A stretch of 29,995 nucleotides of DNA from Collinsella aerofaciens (GTDB lineage: Bacteria > Actinomycetota > Coriobacteriia > Coriobacteriales > Coriobacteriaceae): contig JAJXHK010000020.1 of assembly GCA_021639365.1 (NCBI GenBank), positions 3,518-33,512 of the forward strand, given 5' to 3'. The notes beneath the pieces were generated by a model. The model did no database searches. It was not told the origin of the DNA and saw only the letters and a list, made by a program, of their open reading frames with translations. The position numbers were made by a program, and so were the translations under genes. Position 1 is the stretch's first letter. The number at the start of each line of letters is the position of its first letter. Shown one piece after another: positions 6,435-14,139 of the stretch.

Positions 6435-9317
6435 CTAAATAAACACGTCGACGAGGATGGGCATAAGGTTGAGCAGGCCAAACACCAGCGCCACGCCCCA
6501 GCCGAGCTTAAAGCAGCTGCGCCAGGTGCTGCGTGCGAAGGTGTTGTCGATCAGCACCTCGACAAAGTACGTCGCAGCCATCACGACCAGGGCGACCACC
6601 CAGCTCACGGGGTTGTCCCAGACAAAGAACATGCCCACCCACATCAAAAACAGCACAGTCTCGCACCAGTGCATAAGGGTCATCTTGGCCAGCGTGCCGC
6701 CGCTCATCTCGGTGGCGACGCCCTGGACGATCTCCTGATGCGCGTGATGCGAGTACGAAAGGTCAAACGGCGACTTGCGCAGCTTGATGGTGAGCACCGC
6801 GAGCAGCGCCAGGAAAATGGGCGCGCTGTACACGATGATGGGGGCCGACTGTCCCGTCACGGCGATGGAATCGAAGCTGTCGGTGGCAAGGTACAGGCCC
6901 ACGCTCATCAGCAGAACGGCGGGCTCGTAACTCATAACCTGCAGCAACTCACGATCGGCACCAACCTGGGCAAACGGGCTTTGCGTCGAGGCGGACGCCA
7001 ACACCACAAAGATCGCGGCGAGCGTCACCATAAAAGCGCACAGTAGCGTGTTGGAGCCCGACACAAAGATGCCGCCGCCCACGACGGTAAAGATGAGCGC
7101 GCATGCCATATAGGTATCGTCCATGGTGTTTACGCTGGCAGGGGCCTTGCGCAGCAGCTTGGCAACGTCGTAGAAGGGCTGCAGCAGGCGCGGACCCACA
7201 CGGCCCTGCATGCGGGCCGAGAGCTTGCGGTCAACGCCGTCGATCAGGCCGCCCACAAGCGGCGCCAGCAGGGCAAACGCCACGGTACCAATAAAGATGC
7301 CCACGACACCCGAACCTTCAAAATACTTGCCGCGCAACACCGAGGGCGCGCTCATGGCAAGCCGCTCGGGCCCAATCCACGCGCAGCACAGCAGCGCAAA
7401 CAGAATGATGCTGCAGCACACGACGCTACCCGCGGGGCCAATACGCTTCTCGCCAAGGGCGTCCTCCGAGTACCAATTGCGCTTTTCGGCCTTTACCTCG
7501 CGTCCCATCGAGCCGCGGAAATGGCGATATTTGTCGGTTCCCACACCCGAAAGATATACGTTTACGTGCGGCTTGTTGCTCACGCGGAATGAAGTCAGCA
7601 GCACCACGGCGATAAAAGCCACGATAACCACCATCAGATACATGGCATCCTTGCCAATAACGTACGGCACGCGGCCAAACACCATGGCCAAGTAAGGCGA
7701 CACCAGACCGCTCGAGATAATCGGGAACGCCACGCAGCAAAGAATCAGCAGCGCGGCGATGGTGTTGAGCGCCATCCATTCGGTCTTATGGACATTGACC
7801 TCGACGTTTTGGGCTGTGGGGTCGACGCCCGAAAGCTTGGCAAGCCACTTGCCCCAGAAGAAGAACGTCGCGGCCGAGCCAAAGGCAAGCACCATGATCA
7901 TGAGCACGTTGCCGGTCTGGGCAAACGCCACCAGGGCGCCCCACTTGGACACGAGCATGCCAAACGGTGCCACGAACATGCCCATAATGCCCAGCATCAT
8001 CAGGCGCGTCAGGTGCGGCATGCGGCTGAACATACCGTCCATGTCCTCGATATTGCGGCTGCCGATATGATGCTCGGCCGTGCCCACGCACAGGAACAGC
8101 AGCGACTTTGCCACCGTATGGAACAGGATCAGGAAGATCGCGGCCCACACAGCCTCTGGCGCGCCGACACCCAGGCAGGCGCTGATAAGGCCCAAGTTGG
8201 AAATGGTGGAGTACGCGAGCACGCGTTTGGCGTTGCTCTGCGAGATGGCCATGAGGGCAGCGAGCAAAAACGTGATGGCGCCCACGCTCGTGACCATAAA
8301 GCCGGTCACGGGATAGATGGCATAGAGCGGGCTCAGCTTGACCATCAGGAACACGCCGGTTTTGACCATGGTGGACGAGTGCAGCAGGGCGCTCGTGGGC
8401 GTGGGGGCAACCATGGCACCCAACAGCCAAGTGTGGAACGGCATCTGTGCGGCCTTGGTGAGTGCGGCGAGCGACAGCAGAACGACCGGCATCACCAGCA
8501 GCGCGGATTGCGCGGTTCCGGCGCCGGAAAGCTCGATCATGCCCGAAATGGTCAGCGACATGCCGTTAACGTGCAAGAACATAAGGCCCACCAAAAACGC
8601 GATACCGCCCAGCATGTTGAGGATGATCTGGGTGAAAGCGTTTTTAATGGCCTCGGGCGTGCGCGTGTAGCCAATCATGAGGAACGAGCACACGGTGGTG
8701 ATTTCCCAGCCACAGAACAGCCACTCAAGGTTGTCGCTTGTCACGATGACGAACATGGCCGAGAGGAACAGGAACATAAGCGCCAGGAACTGCGGGCGTC
8801 GGTCGGGCGCCGCCTGCCCGCGCAGCGCTGCCTCGCGCTCGTCATGGGCCTGGAAGTCCTTCATGTAGCCCAGGGCATACACGCAGATTAGGCTGCCGAC
8901 GATGCCGACGGCGAGGACCATGATCACGCTCATGTAATCCAGGTAGAGCGGCGTGGCGGTGACAACCTCGGCCGCGGGCAGCGTCATGGCAGCGAAGGCA
9001 ACCGAACCCACCAGCTGCGCCACGCCGAGCACACCGGTAAGCGCGTTCCTATATTTGAACGCGTTGTACAGGATGACGGCGCACAGAATTACGTCGATGA
9101 CGGAGCTGATGATCGAGAGCACATGCGAGGTGCCGGGGGCGACCTCAAAGCTCTGCGGACCCGTGCCAAAAAACATGACGGCGACTACAACTGTCACCGC
9201 CATAATAATGCCGGAGCCTACAAGCCCTACCGCATCGCGGGCGCGGTCACCGCGCGCGAGCAGCATGCCCAGCGCCGGTACCAGCGGAAACAGGGTAAGG
9301 AAATACAGTAGCGTCAT
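6435..9317 (-). CDS. echAB: Fused Ech membrane subunits: NuoL/EchA-like ion-translocating module + NuoH/EchB-like module (960 aa)
   Basis: Residues 1 to about 600 are a NuoL/MrpA/EchA-type antiporter-like membrane protein. Key charged sites are visible: Glu205 in CGWE, Lys288 in LTKAAQMPFHTWL, APTPTSALLHSSTMVK at about 304-319 and HTVAKSLLFL at about 400-409. A hydrophilic stretch (about 595-627), one transmembrane segment and a short loop follow. From about 665 the protein is NuoH/EchB-like, with DRKLSARMQGRVGPRLLQP at 696-714 and GADRELLQVMSYEP further on. In other Ech systems these are two adjacent genes, echA and echB; here they form one unbroken frame. The protein anchors the hydrogenase to the membrane and couples H2 evolution from ferredoxin to export of H+ or Na+. 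It is the first gene of the operon, with GGGGGAG upstream of the ATG. Confidence 0.9.
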   Translation of the reverse strand: MTLLYFLTLFPLVPALGMLLARGDRARDAVGLVGSGIIMAVTVVVAVMFFGTGPQSFEVAPGTSHVLSIISSVIDVILCAVILYNAFKYRNALTGVLGVAQLVGSVAFAAMTLPAAEVVTATPLYLDYMSVIMVLAVGIVGSLICVYALGYMKDFQAHDEREAALRGQAAPDRRPQFLALMFLFLSAMFVIVTSDNLEWLFCGWEITTVCSFLMIGYTRTPEAIKNAFTQIILNMLGGIAFLVGLMFLHVNGMSLTISGMIELSGAGTAQSALLVMPVVLLSLAALTKAAQMPFHTWLLGAMVAPTPTSALLHSSTMVKTGVFLMVKLSPLYAIYPVTGFMVTSVGAITFLLAALMAISQSNAKRVLAYSTISNLGLISACLGVGAPEAVWAAIFLILFHTVAKSLLFLCVGTAEHHIGSRNIEDMDGMFSRMPHLTRLMMLGIMGMFVAPFGMLVSKWGALVAFAQTGNVLMIMVLAFGSAATFFFWGKWLAKLSGVDPTAQNVEVNVHKTEWMALNTIAALLILCCVAFPIISSGLVSPYLAMVFGRVPYVIGKDAMYLMVVIVAFIAVVLLTSFRVSNKPHVNVYLSGVGTDKYRHFRGSMGREVKAEKRNWYSEDALGEKRIGPAGSVVCCSIILFALLCCAWIGPERLAMSAPSVLRGKYFEGSGVVGIFIGTVAFALLAPLVGGLIDGVDRKLSARMQGRVGPRLLQPFYDVAKLLRKAPASVNTMDDTYMACALIFTVVGGGIFVSGSNTLLCAFMVTLAAIFVVLASASTQSPFAQVGADRELLQVMSYEPAVLLMSVGLYLATDSFDSIAVTGQSAPIIVYSAPIFLALLAVLTIKLRKSPFDLSYSHHAHQEIVQGVATEMSGGTLAKMTLMHWCETVLFLMWVGMFFVWDNPVSWVVALVVMAATYFVEVLIDNTFARSTWRSCFKLGWGVALVFGLLNLMPILVDVFI

Positions 9318-9365
9318 ACCATCACTCCCCCATGCAAAAACGCTGCAATTGTTTAACGTTATAGC

Positions 9366-9410
9366 TCAGTTGAGGAGTAGCGGCGGCGGGTTTTCGGTCA
9401 ACTGGGGAGT
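9366..9410 (-). promoter_or_regulatory. Paired direct repeats upstream of the Ech operon
   Basis: On the minus strand ACTCCCCAGTTGA (9398-9410) and ACTCCTCAACTGA (9366-9378) lie 32 bp apart, close to three helical turns, 50-90 bases before the echAB start. They could be a tandem operator. A TATAAC at about 9360 is the only -10-like box nearby, without a good -35. The remaining leader (9411-9569) shows nothing else I can name. Confidence 0.25.
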
Positions 9411-9569
9411 TTTAGGCGTACGGGGTAAGGAGTCTGTCCGCTTTGGAGCAGAGAGGCGACGCTCCCCCTATCGCGGCGGCGGGCGCACGGGCCACTGCGC
9501 GCGGTTTATTAACCACTTTGGAGGATGTTCCAGTAGGCTCACGACGGTCCAAAAAGTTGGCGCGGCAAG

Positions 9570-9592
9570 AAAAATGCGCCCCTGTGGGCGCA
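9570..9592 (-). terminator. Intrinsic terminator of the HTH gene
   Basis: On the minus strand TGCGCCC-ACA-GGGGCGCA forms a tight stem directly followed by TTTTT, 12 bases after the stop codon at 9605. It separates the HTH gene from the Ech operon. Confidence 0.85.
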
Positions 9593-9604
9593 CCATCCCG
9601 TTCG

Positions 9605-10000
9605 CTATTCCGCCTTTTTAACACGCGGCTTGCGACCGCGCGGCTTATCGACCAGCGCGGACTCACCGCTCTCGCGATACTGGCGGCACCAAGCCTTGAC
9701 CGAAGACTCGCTGGGAATCTTGTGCTTGATCATGGCCTCGCGAACCGTTAAGCCATTTTCCAAGCGGTCCTTGACCACGGCGAGCTTAACTTCGTACGAA
9801 TAGGTGTGATGATGCGAACCGGCGTTGAGAACGGCGTCGGCACCGCCCACGGCATACGCGCGGGCCCACTGACGAGCCGTGGCCTGGGGAATGCCAAGCT
9901 CCGCGGCGAGGGCGCGATGACCGACCCCCTCTTGGAGGATCTCGACAGCGCGTTGCCTAACCTCGGGCGCATGCGTGCGAGTCCTAGTTGCTTCCGACAT
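9605..10000 (-). CDS. Solo transposase OrfA-like protein with two helix-turn-helix domains
   Basis: This 131-residue basic protein contains two consecutive HTH segments: about residues 5-45 (RQRAVEILQEGVGHRALAAE, then GIPQATARQWARAY) and about 60-112 (VKLAVVKDRLENGLTVREAM, then ESSVKAWCRQYRESG). A basic tail follows. The layout matches the DNA-binding OrfA of IS3/IS150-type elements (InsJ-like). No OrfB integrase frame follows and no terminal inverted repeats are evident; the gene ends in its own terminator. It is therefore either an IS remnant or a domesticated DNA-binding protein or regulator. Start: ATG at 10000 was preferred; an in-frame GTG lies nine bases upstream and neither has a strong Shine-Dalgarno. 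An AT-rich promoter region precedes it. Confidence 0.7.
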   Translation of the reverse strand: MSEATRTRTHAPEVRQRAVEILQEGVGHRALAAELGIPQATARQWARAYAVGGADAVLNAGSHHHTYSYEVKLAVVKDRLENGLTVREAMIKHKIPSESSVKAWCRQYRESGESALVDKPRGRKPRVKKAE

Positions 10001-10333
10001 ACCTGCCACTTCTTAGCCTTAACCGTTAATCTGCTTTCTTACGTGCAAGTTAGATAGTAGCATTTTACTGTTTGCTCAAAGCAGTTAATTAAAATAGACG
10101 CGGTGTTATCTGGGCATTTGGCACCAATTTACGACATTTCTTTATCGATTATTTACGCTGGTAGCTGACTCGCAGCTAATCGTCATTCGCTTGTCAACAA
10201 AATTGGCATCTCTTTATGTCCTTTGGCATAGAGGATATAGTTATTAACCCCTCCCCCAATAATTTTGAGTAATCGGCAAGGCAGTAGACGTCCTTACTCC
10301 TCATGATTACCGCGCATTGCCATCCACCGGAGC
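10001..10333. other. AT-rich intergenic region upstream of the HTH gene
   Basis: This stretch is clearly richer in A/T than the flanking genes and holds no credible gene. On the minus strand TTGAGC and TATCTA 17 bases apart (about 10040-10070) could be a weak promoter for the HTH gene. A TTGACA near 10190 has no matching -10. TTGGCAT occurs twice in direct orientation near 10203 and 10222. The base composition may indicate horizontally acquired DNA. Confidence 0.35.
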
Positions 10334-10374
10334 AAAACAAAAAGGGCGGGGCCTGCTGCGCTTGCAGGCCCCGC
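10334..10374 (-). terminator. Intrinsic terminator of the flavin oxidoreductase gene
   Basis: The 11-bp stem GCGGGGCCTGC / GCAGGCCCCGC (10346-10374) is followed on the minus strand by CCTTTTTGTTTT. It lies about 75 bases after the stop at 10450. Confidence 0.85.
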
Positions 10375-10449
10375 ACCGGTTGACACCCGACGGGACACAG
10401 CCGGGCGAGACGGATCCGTGCCACCGTCCCGCCTGGCCGCGATGTTCAA

Positions 10450-12480
10450 CTACAGCTCGTTGGCCGCGTGATACGCCGTGCGAATGGCGCTCGCGATGTC
10501 GGCGGTGCGCTCGCCCGAGCAGTCTCCCACGCAGGTCACGGGCACCGTCACGCCATCCAGGTCAAACGCGTTGGCCTTCGAGCCCACGGCCATCACCACG
10601 TAATCGCAGGCGATCTTCACCGGCTCCTCGGCGCCGTCCTCGGTGGTACGAACGGCCTCCACGCCCTCGTCGGTAATGGCGGCCAGGCGGGTCTTAACGT
10701 GCTGCTCCACGTTGTGGGCGGCAAAGTCGCTCATAATCAGCGGCAGAATGGTCTCGGACTCGCCTGCGGCAATCTTGTCGAGCATCTCCACGATCGCCAC
10801 CTCGCAGCCGTGTTGCAGCAGGTACTCGGCAGTCTCGGTGCCCACCAGGCCACCGCCGATAACGGCGACGCGGCCGCCGAGCTCCACCTTGCCGGCCAGC
10901 ACGTCCCAGCTCGAGACGACCTTCTCCGAGTCGGCACCCGGAACGGGGATGACCACGTCGTGCGCGCCCACGGCCACAATCGCGGCGTCGGCGGCGTTGA
11001 GATCCGCGGGGCTAGCGGCATGGTTGAGCTCGACCTTCACGCCCAGGCCGGGCAGAATCTTCTCGTAGTACTCGACCGAGCGCATGATCTCGTCCTTGCG
11101 CGGAGGCGCGGCTGCCAGCACAATCTGGCCGCCCAGGTGATCGCTCGCCTCGTAGACGGTCGCATCGTAGCCGCGCTTGGCCGCCACGCGTGCGGCCTCC
11201 AGGCCGGCGATGCCGCCGCCCACCACGGCAATCTTCTTGTCGCCCTCGCCCGGCTTGATGGCGATGGTCGCCTCGTCGCCGTTCTCGGCATTGAGCACGC
11301 ACGAGATGTACTTGCGGTTTTGAATCGCGTCGACGCAGCCCTTGTTGCAGTTGAGGCACTCGCGGATGGGCTCACCCGTGGCAGCCTTCAGCGCAATGTC
11401 GGGGTCGCACATGAGCGAGCGGCCGTACGCGATGATATCGGCCGAACCGTCTTCCAGAATCTTCTCGCCGGCCTCGACCGAGACAACGCGGCCGACGGTT
11501 GCCACCGGCACGGAGACCAGGGCCTTGACGCGCTCGGCCACCGGCAGCGTCCAGTTGTAGGGCATGGCACCCATGGGCGGAATGGTGTCGCCCATGTTGC
11601 CGGTGTGGTTGGCCTGCGCGACCTGGATCATGTCGATGCCCGCGCCCTCGAGCAGCTTGGCGAACTCGCAGGCCTCGTCGGGCTGCAGGCCACCCTTGCC
11701 GCGCGGCGTGCCGTCGGGGTTCTCCATGATCACGGGCAGTTTGTACTCCACCATCAGCTGCGGCGCGGCCTCCTTAATGGCGGCGACGACCTCGAGCGCA
11801 TAGCGAACGCGGTTCTCGAACGAACCGCCGTACTCGTCGGTACGCTTGTTGAGGATGGCCGAACATAGCGAACCCACCAAGCGGTCGCCGTGGACCTCGA
11901 TGGCGTCAATGCCGGCCTGCTGCGCGCGGGCGGCCGAGGCGGCGATGGCCTCCTTGATCTGGGTGAGCTGCTCTACGCTCGCCTCGTTCACAAAGTGCTG
12001 CATATCGTGGTGCAACTTGGCGTAGGCCTGCTTGCGGATCTCGTTGGACTCGGCCATCTTGGCGGCAAAGGTCTCCTCGTCGCCGGCGGCCTTAGCCTCC
12101 TGCGCAGCCTTGGCGGCGGCCATGGAACCCATGACCATGCGGCCGACACCGGGCACGTCGTACTCGGGGTGGAACAGCTGCAGCGCGACCTTGGCGCCGT
12201 GCTTGTGAACGGCGTCGGCCAGCGCCTTAAACGTGGGGATCTGAGCGTCGGTCGCCAACTTGGGCGTGGGGCTCGCGGTCATGACGGGAGCGACGTCGCC
12301 GATGACGATGTAGCTCACGCCGCCACGGGCCAGGCGCTCGTAAAAGGCCAGGCTGCGCTCGCCAATGGAACCGTCGCGCTCCTCGTAGCCAGTGGTCAGC
12401 GGCGGAAACATAATGCGGTTTTTGAGCTCAAGGGGGCCAACCGTAATGGGCTGGAGCAGCTTGGATGCAGGTGCGGTCAT
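10450..12480 (-). CDS. Old Yellow Enzyme / 2,4-dienoyl-CoA reductase-type FMN-[4Fe-4S]-FAD oxidoreductase (676 aa)
   Basis: The domain order is that of DCR/enoate reductase-type enzymes such as FadH and BaiCD/BaiH. Residues 1 to about 360 form an FMN-binding TIM barrel, with the NKRTDEYGGSFENR motif at about 211-224. Cys375, 378, 382 and 394 form the [4Fe-4S] site (CLNCNKGC...C). From about 417 an FAD/NAD(P)-binding module follows, with VVGGGIAGLEAA and a second IGGGLVGTETAEY. Electrons go from NAD(P)H via FAD and the cluster to FMN, which reduces an activated C=C bond. The substrate cannot be read from sequence. Between about 113 and 172 is an Ala/Lys-rich insertion within the barrel that ordinary family members lack. 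The gene appears monocistronic; AGAGAGGAA precedes the ATG. Confidence 0.88.
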   Translation of the reverse strand: MTAPASKLLQPITVGPLELKNRIMFPPLTTGYEERDGSIGERSLAFYERLARGGVSYIVIGDVAPVMTASPTPKLATDAQIPTFKALADAVHKHGAKVALQLFHPEYDVPGVGRMVMGSMAAAKAAQEAKAAGDEETFAAKMAESNEIRKQAYAKLHHDMQHFVNEASVEQLTQIKEAIAASAARAQQAGIDAIEVHGDRLVGSLCSAILNKRTDEYGGSFENRVRYALEVVAAIKEAAPQLMVEYKLPVIMENPDGTPRGKGGLQPDEACEFAKLLEGAGIDMIQVAQANHTGNMGDTIPPMGAMPYNWTLPVAERVKALVSVPVATVGRVVSVEAGEKILEDGSADIIAYGRSLMCDPDIALKAATGEPIRECLNCNKGCVDAIQNRKYISCVLNAENGDEATIAIKPGEGDKKIAVVGGGIAGLEAARVAAKRGYDATVYEASDHLGGQIVLAAAPPRKDEIMRSVEYYEKILPGLGVKVELNHAASPADLNAADAAIVAVGAHDVVIPVPGADSEKVVSSWDVLAGKVELGGRVAVIGGGLVGTETAEYLLQHGCEVAIVEMLDKIAAGESETILPLIMSDFAAHNVEQHVKTRLAAITDEGVEAVRTTEDGAEEPVKIACDYVVMAVGSKANAFDLDGVTVPVTCVGDCSGERTADIASAIRTAYHAANEL

Positions 12481-12622
12481 GGACGTTCCTCTCTTGTAGG
12501 CGCGGCGGCGATGATGCCGCGTAGTTGTCTAGAGGATATGACATGGGGGTACAGCAACACAACGGAAATCGGCGGATAGCAGGTAGCAGCAGGTGGATGG
12601 GGCGGGGCGGCCCGTCGGTTTG

Positions 12623-12918
12623 TCTCGATCTGTAACACCTGCAGACCAAAAACGGCCCTAGATGTTACAGATCGAGGCGAACAAATTCGGTCCGATCAAA
12701 CATCTCAATCTGTAACATCTAGACCCACTTTTGACCCCTACCTGTTACAGATTGAGACAAACCAAACCCGCCTGCCAGAAAATCTCAATCTGTAACAACA
12801 ACTCGGCAAAATCCGTCCCTCGTGTTACAGATCTAGACAAACGGAGACCGTCCTGCCGAAACATCTCGGTCTGTAACACCTGGCCGCCCAAATCGGGTCT
12901 AGATGTTACAGATCGAGA
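12623..12918. repeat. Array of eight 15-bp repeats in alternating orientation (four 80-bp palindromic units)
   Basis: TCTCRATCTGTAACA starts at 12623, 12703, 12783 and 12864, and its reverse complement TGTTACAGATYGAGA at 12663, 12743, 12823 and 12904. Repeats thus alternate strand every 40 bp with 25-26-bp spacers, and the unit period is 80-81 bp. Loop spacers share YCTRGA-like ends; between-unit spacers share a weak CAAAC...CCTGCC...AAA pattern. The array lies between the promoter side of the flavin oxidoreductase gene and the tRNA terminator. No coding frame explains it. Confidence 0.9.
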
Positions 12919-12969
12919 TTTTGTTTGAGAGGCTGAGAATTGGACCGAAAACACGGTCCCGGAATAACA

Positions 12970-12998
12970 AAAAAGCTCGCCGGCTAGGCCGACGAGCT
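12970..12998 (-). terminator. Terminator of the tRNA gene
   Basis: On the minus strand AGCTCGTCGGC and GCCGGCGAGCT pair over 11 bp with a 3-base loop. A run of T follows (AAAA and more A on the plus strand before 12974). It starts 10 bases after the tRNA 3' end. Confidence 0.88.
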
Positions 12999-13007
12999 GC
13001 AAGTTCT

Positions 13008-13084
13008 TGGTCGCGGGGGCAGGATTTGAACCTACGACCTCCGGGTTATGAGCCCGGCGAGCTACCAGACTGCTCCACCCCGCA
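13008..13084 (-). tRNA. Initiator tRNA-fMet (CAT anticodon), 77 nt with encoded CCA
   Basis: The minus strand folds as a cloverleaf: GCGGGGT GGAGCAG start, anticodon loop CTCATAA, T-loop GGTTCAAATCC and 3' CCA. Three consecutive G:C pairs (GGG/CCC) close the anticodon loop, and position 1 (T) does not form a Watson-Crick pair with position 72 (G). Both mark an initiator rather than an elongator Met tRNA. The length and sequence are very close to the known bacterial fMet pattern. Confidence 0.95.
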
Positions 13085-13115
13085 ATGTCCGGGCGCCTCA
13101 TGTGCGCAAGAAAGA

Positions 13116-13144
13116 ATATTACGTGGGAGTTCGGTAAACGGCAA
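13116..13144 (-). promoter_or_regulatory. Sigma-70-type promoter of tRNA-fMet
   Basis: On the minus strand the -35 TTGCCG (13139-13144) and the -10 TAATAT (13116-13121) are separated by exactly 17 bp. The predicted start, near 13109, is about 25 bases before the mature tRNA. Confidence 0.75.
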
Positions 13145-13238
13145 GGAAAATCTCGTAGAGCATAATTCCTTCATATTTAAACCCCTCAGCCCCTATCACC
13201 GTAAACGAATCGCAGCCGAGCGCCGTCGACGGCACGTA

Positions 13239-13244
13239 TACAAT
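13239..13244 (+). promoter_or_regulatory. Possible -10 box of coaX
   Basis: TACAAT preceded by TA (GTATACAAT) lies 37 bases before the coaX ATG. No good -35 is visible at 16-18 bp. The same TACAAT hexamer precedes prs and folPK. Confidence 0.4.
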
Positions 13245-13280
13245 GGTGCGCGTCCTTTTACGCCGACACCTGGAGTAGAC

Positions 13281-14054
13281 ATGCTGCTCGCTATCGATAT
13301 GGGAAACACGCAGACGGCCATGGGCCTGTTTGACGGAAACGAGCTGGTGCAGTCGTGGCGCATGCCCACCGACCGCTCCTATACCGCCGACGAAATCCAT
13401 GTGCGCCTGATGGGCTTCTTTAAGATGTACGACCTCTCACTCGACGCGGTCGACGCGATCGCCTTCGCCGGCGTGGTGCCGCAGCTCTCGCGCGAGTGGC
13501 ACACCGTGGCCGACCGCATCGCGGCGGACGCCATCGTTATCGGGCCGCAGACGGCCGCGGTGACCAAACTGCGCGCGGCGCGCCCCCAGGCCGTAGGTGC
13601 CGATCGCATCGCCAACGCCGTTGCGGCCGAAACTTTCTACGGCGCCCCGGCGATCGTGGTGGACTTTGGCACCGCGACCAATATCGACGTCATCGATGAG
13701 GACGGCTATTACATTGGCGGAGCGATCGCGCCGGGCATCCGCATCTCCATGGACGCGCTTGCCGCCCGTGCCGCCAAGCTCGCCAGCGTGCCGCTCGAGG
13801 CGCCCGAGCACGCCATCGGCCGCGACACCGAGGAATGCATCAAGGTCGGCGCCGTGATGGGCGCCGCCGCCATGGCCGAAGGCCTGGTCGCTCGCATGAA
13901 GCGCGAGCTGGGACGCGACGATGCCACCGTTATCGCCACAGGCGGTCTCGCCGGCATCGTCGCCGATTCGACCGATGCCTTCGACGTGGTCGACGGGCAA
14001 CTCACCATCAAGGGTATCTGCGAAATCTACCGCCGCATGCAGGAGCTGGGATAG
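13281..14054 (+). CDS. coaX: Type III pantothenate kinase
   Basis: This 257-residue ASKHA-fold kinase catalyses the ATP-dependent phosphorylation of pantothenate, the first step of CoA synthesis. Motifs in order are DMGNTQTAMGLF at the N-terminus (phosphate loop), GADRIANAVAA, DFGTATNIDVI, GGAIAPGIRIS and a C-terminal ATGGLAGIVA. These are characteristic of CoaX and absent from CoaA-type kinases. A longer open frame extends upstream to about 12903 but runs through the tRNA gene and terminator. The ATG at 13281 with GGAG 6 bases upstream, directly at the family N-terminus, is the real start. The gene stands alone and ends in a terminator hairpin. Its length is normal. Confidence 0.95.
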   Translation: MLLAIDMGNTQTAMGLFDGNELVQSWRMPTDRSYTADEIHVRLMGFFKMYDLSLDAVDAIAFAGVVPQLSREWHTVADRIAADAIVIGPQTAAVTKLRAARPQAVGADRIANAVAAETFYGAPAIVVDFGTATNIDVIDEDGYYIGGAIAPGIRISMDALAARAAKLASVPLEAPEHAIGRDTEECIKVGAVMGAAAMAEGLVARMKRELGRDDATVIATGGLAGIVADSTDAFDVVDGQLTIKGICEIYRRMQELG

Positions 14055-14086
14055 AGTAAACGCCAGGTCGCAGCAACCAGCCGCCA

Positions 14087-14138
14087 ATCCTATTCCTCGA
14101 AATCGAAAATTTTTCAGTTTTGAGGAATAGGATTTTTT
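14087..14138 (+). terminator. coaX terminator; copy 1 of a 41-bp hairpin repeat
   Basis: ATCCTATTCCTC and GAGGAATAGGAT pair, with further AAA/TTT pairing inward, followed by TTTTTT. The hairpin closely resembles the repeats at 15363 and 15449 on the other side of the ATPase gene. As written, the U-run serves transcription from coaX. Confidence 0.8.
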
Positions 14139-14139
14139 G

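Noticed and set aside
3688..9317. Respiratory complex I (Nuo) or F420/formate-type complex
   Set aside because: The large subunit has both nickel CxxC motifs, there are no NuoEFG/JKMN genes, and the order matches Ech.
10468..11868. Long plus-strand frame opposite the flavin oxidoreductase
   Set aside because: Leu/Gly/His-rich antisense translation typical of high-GC shadows; the minus strand carries clear cofactor motifs.
12623..12918. CRISPR array
   Set aside because: Repeats are only 15 bp, alternate in orientation, spacers are partly similar to each other, and no cas genes are nearby.
12903..13280. Upstream extension of the coaX frame
   Set aside because: It runs through the tRNA-fMet gene and its promoter; the ribosome binding site and family N-terminus are at 13281.
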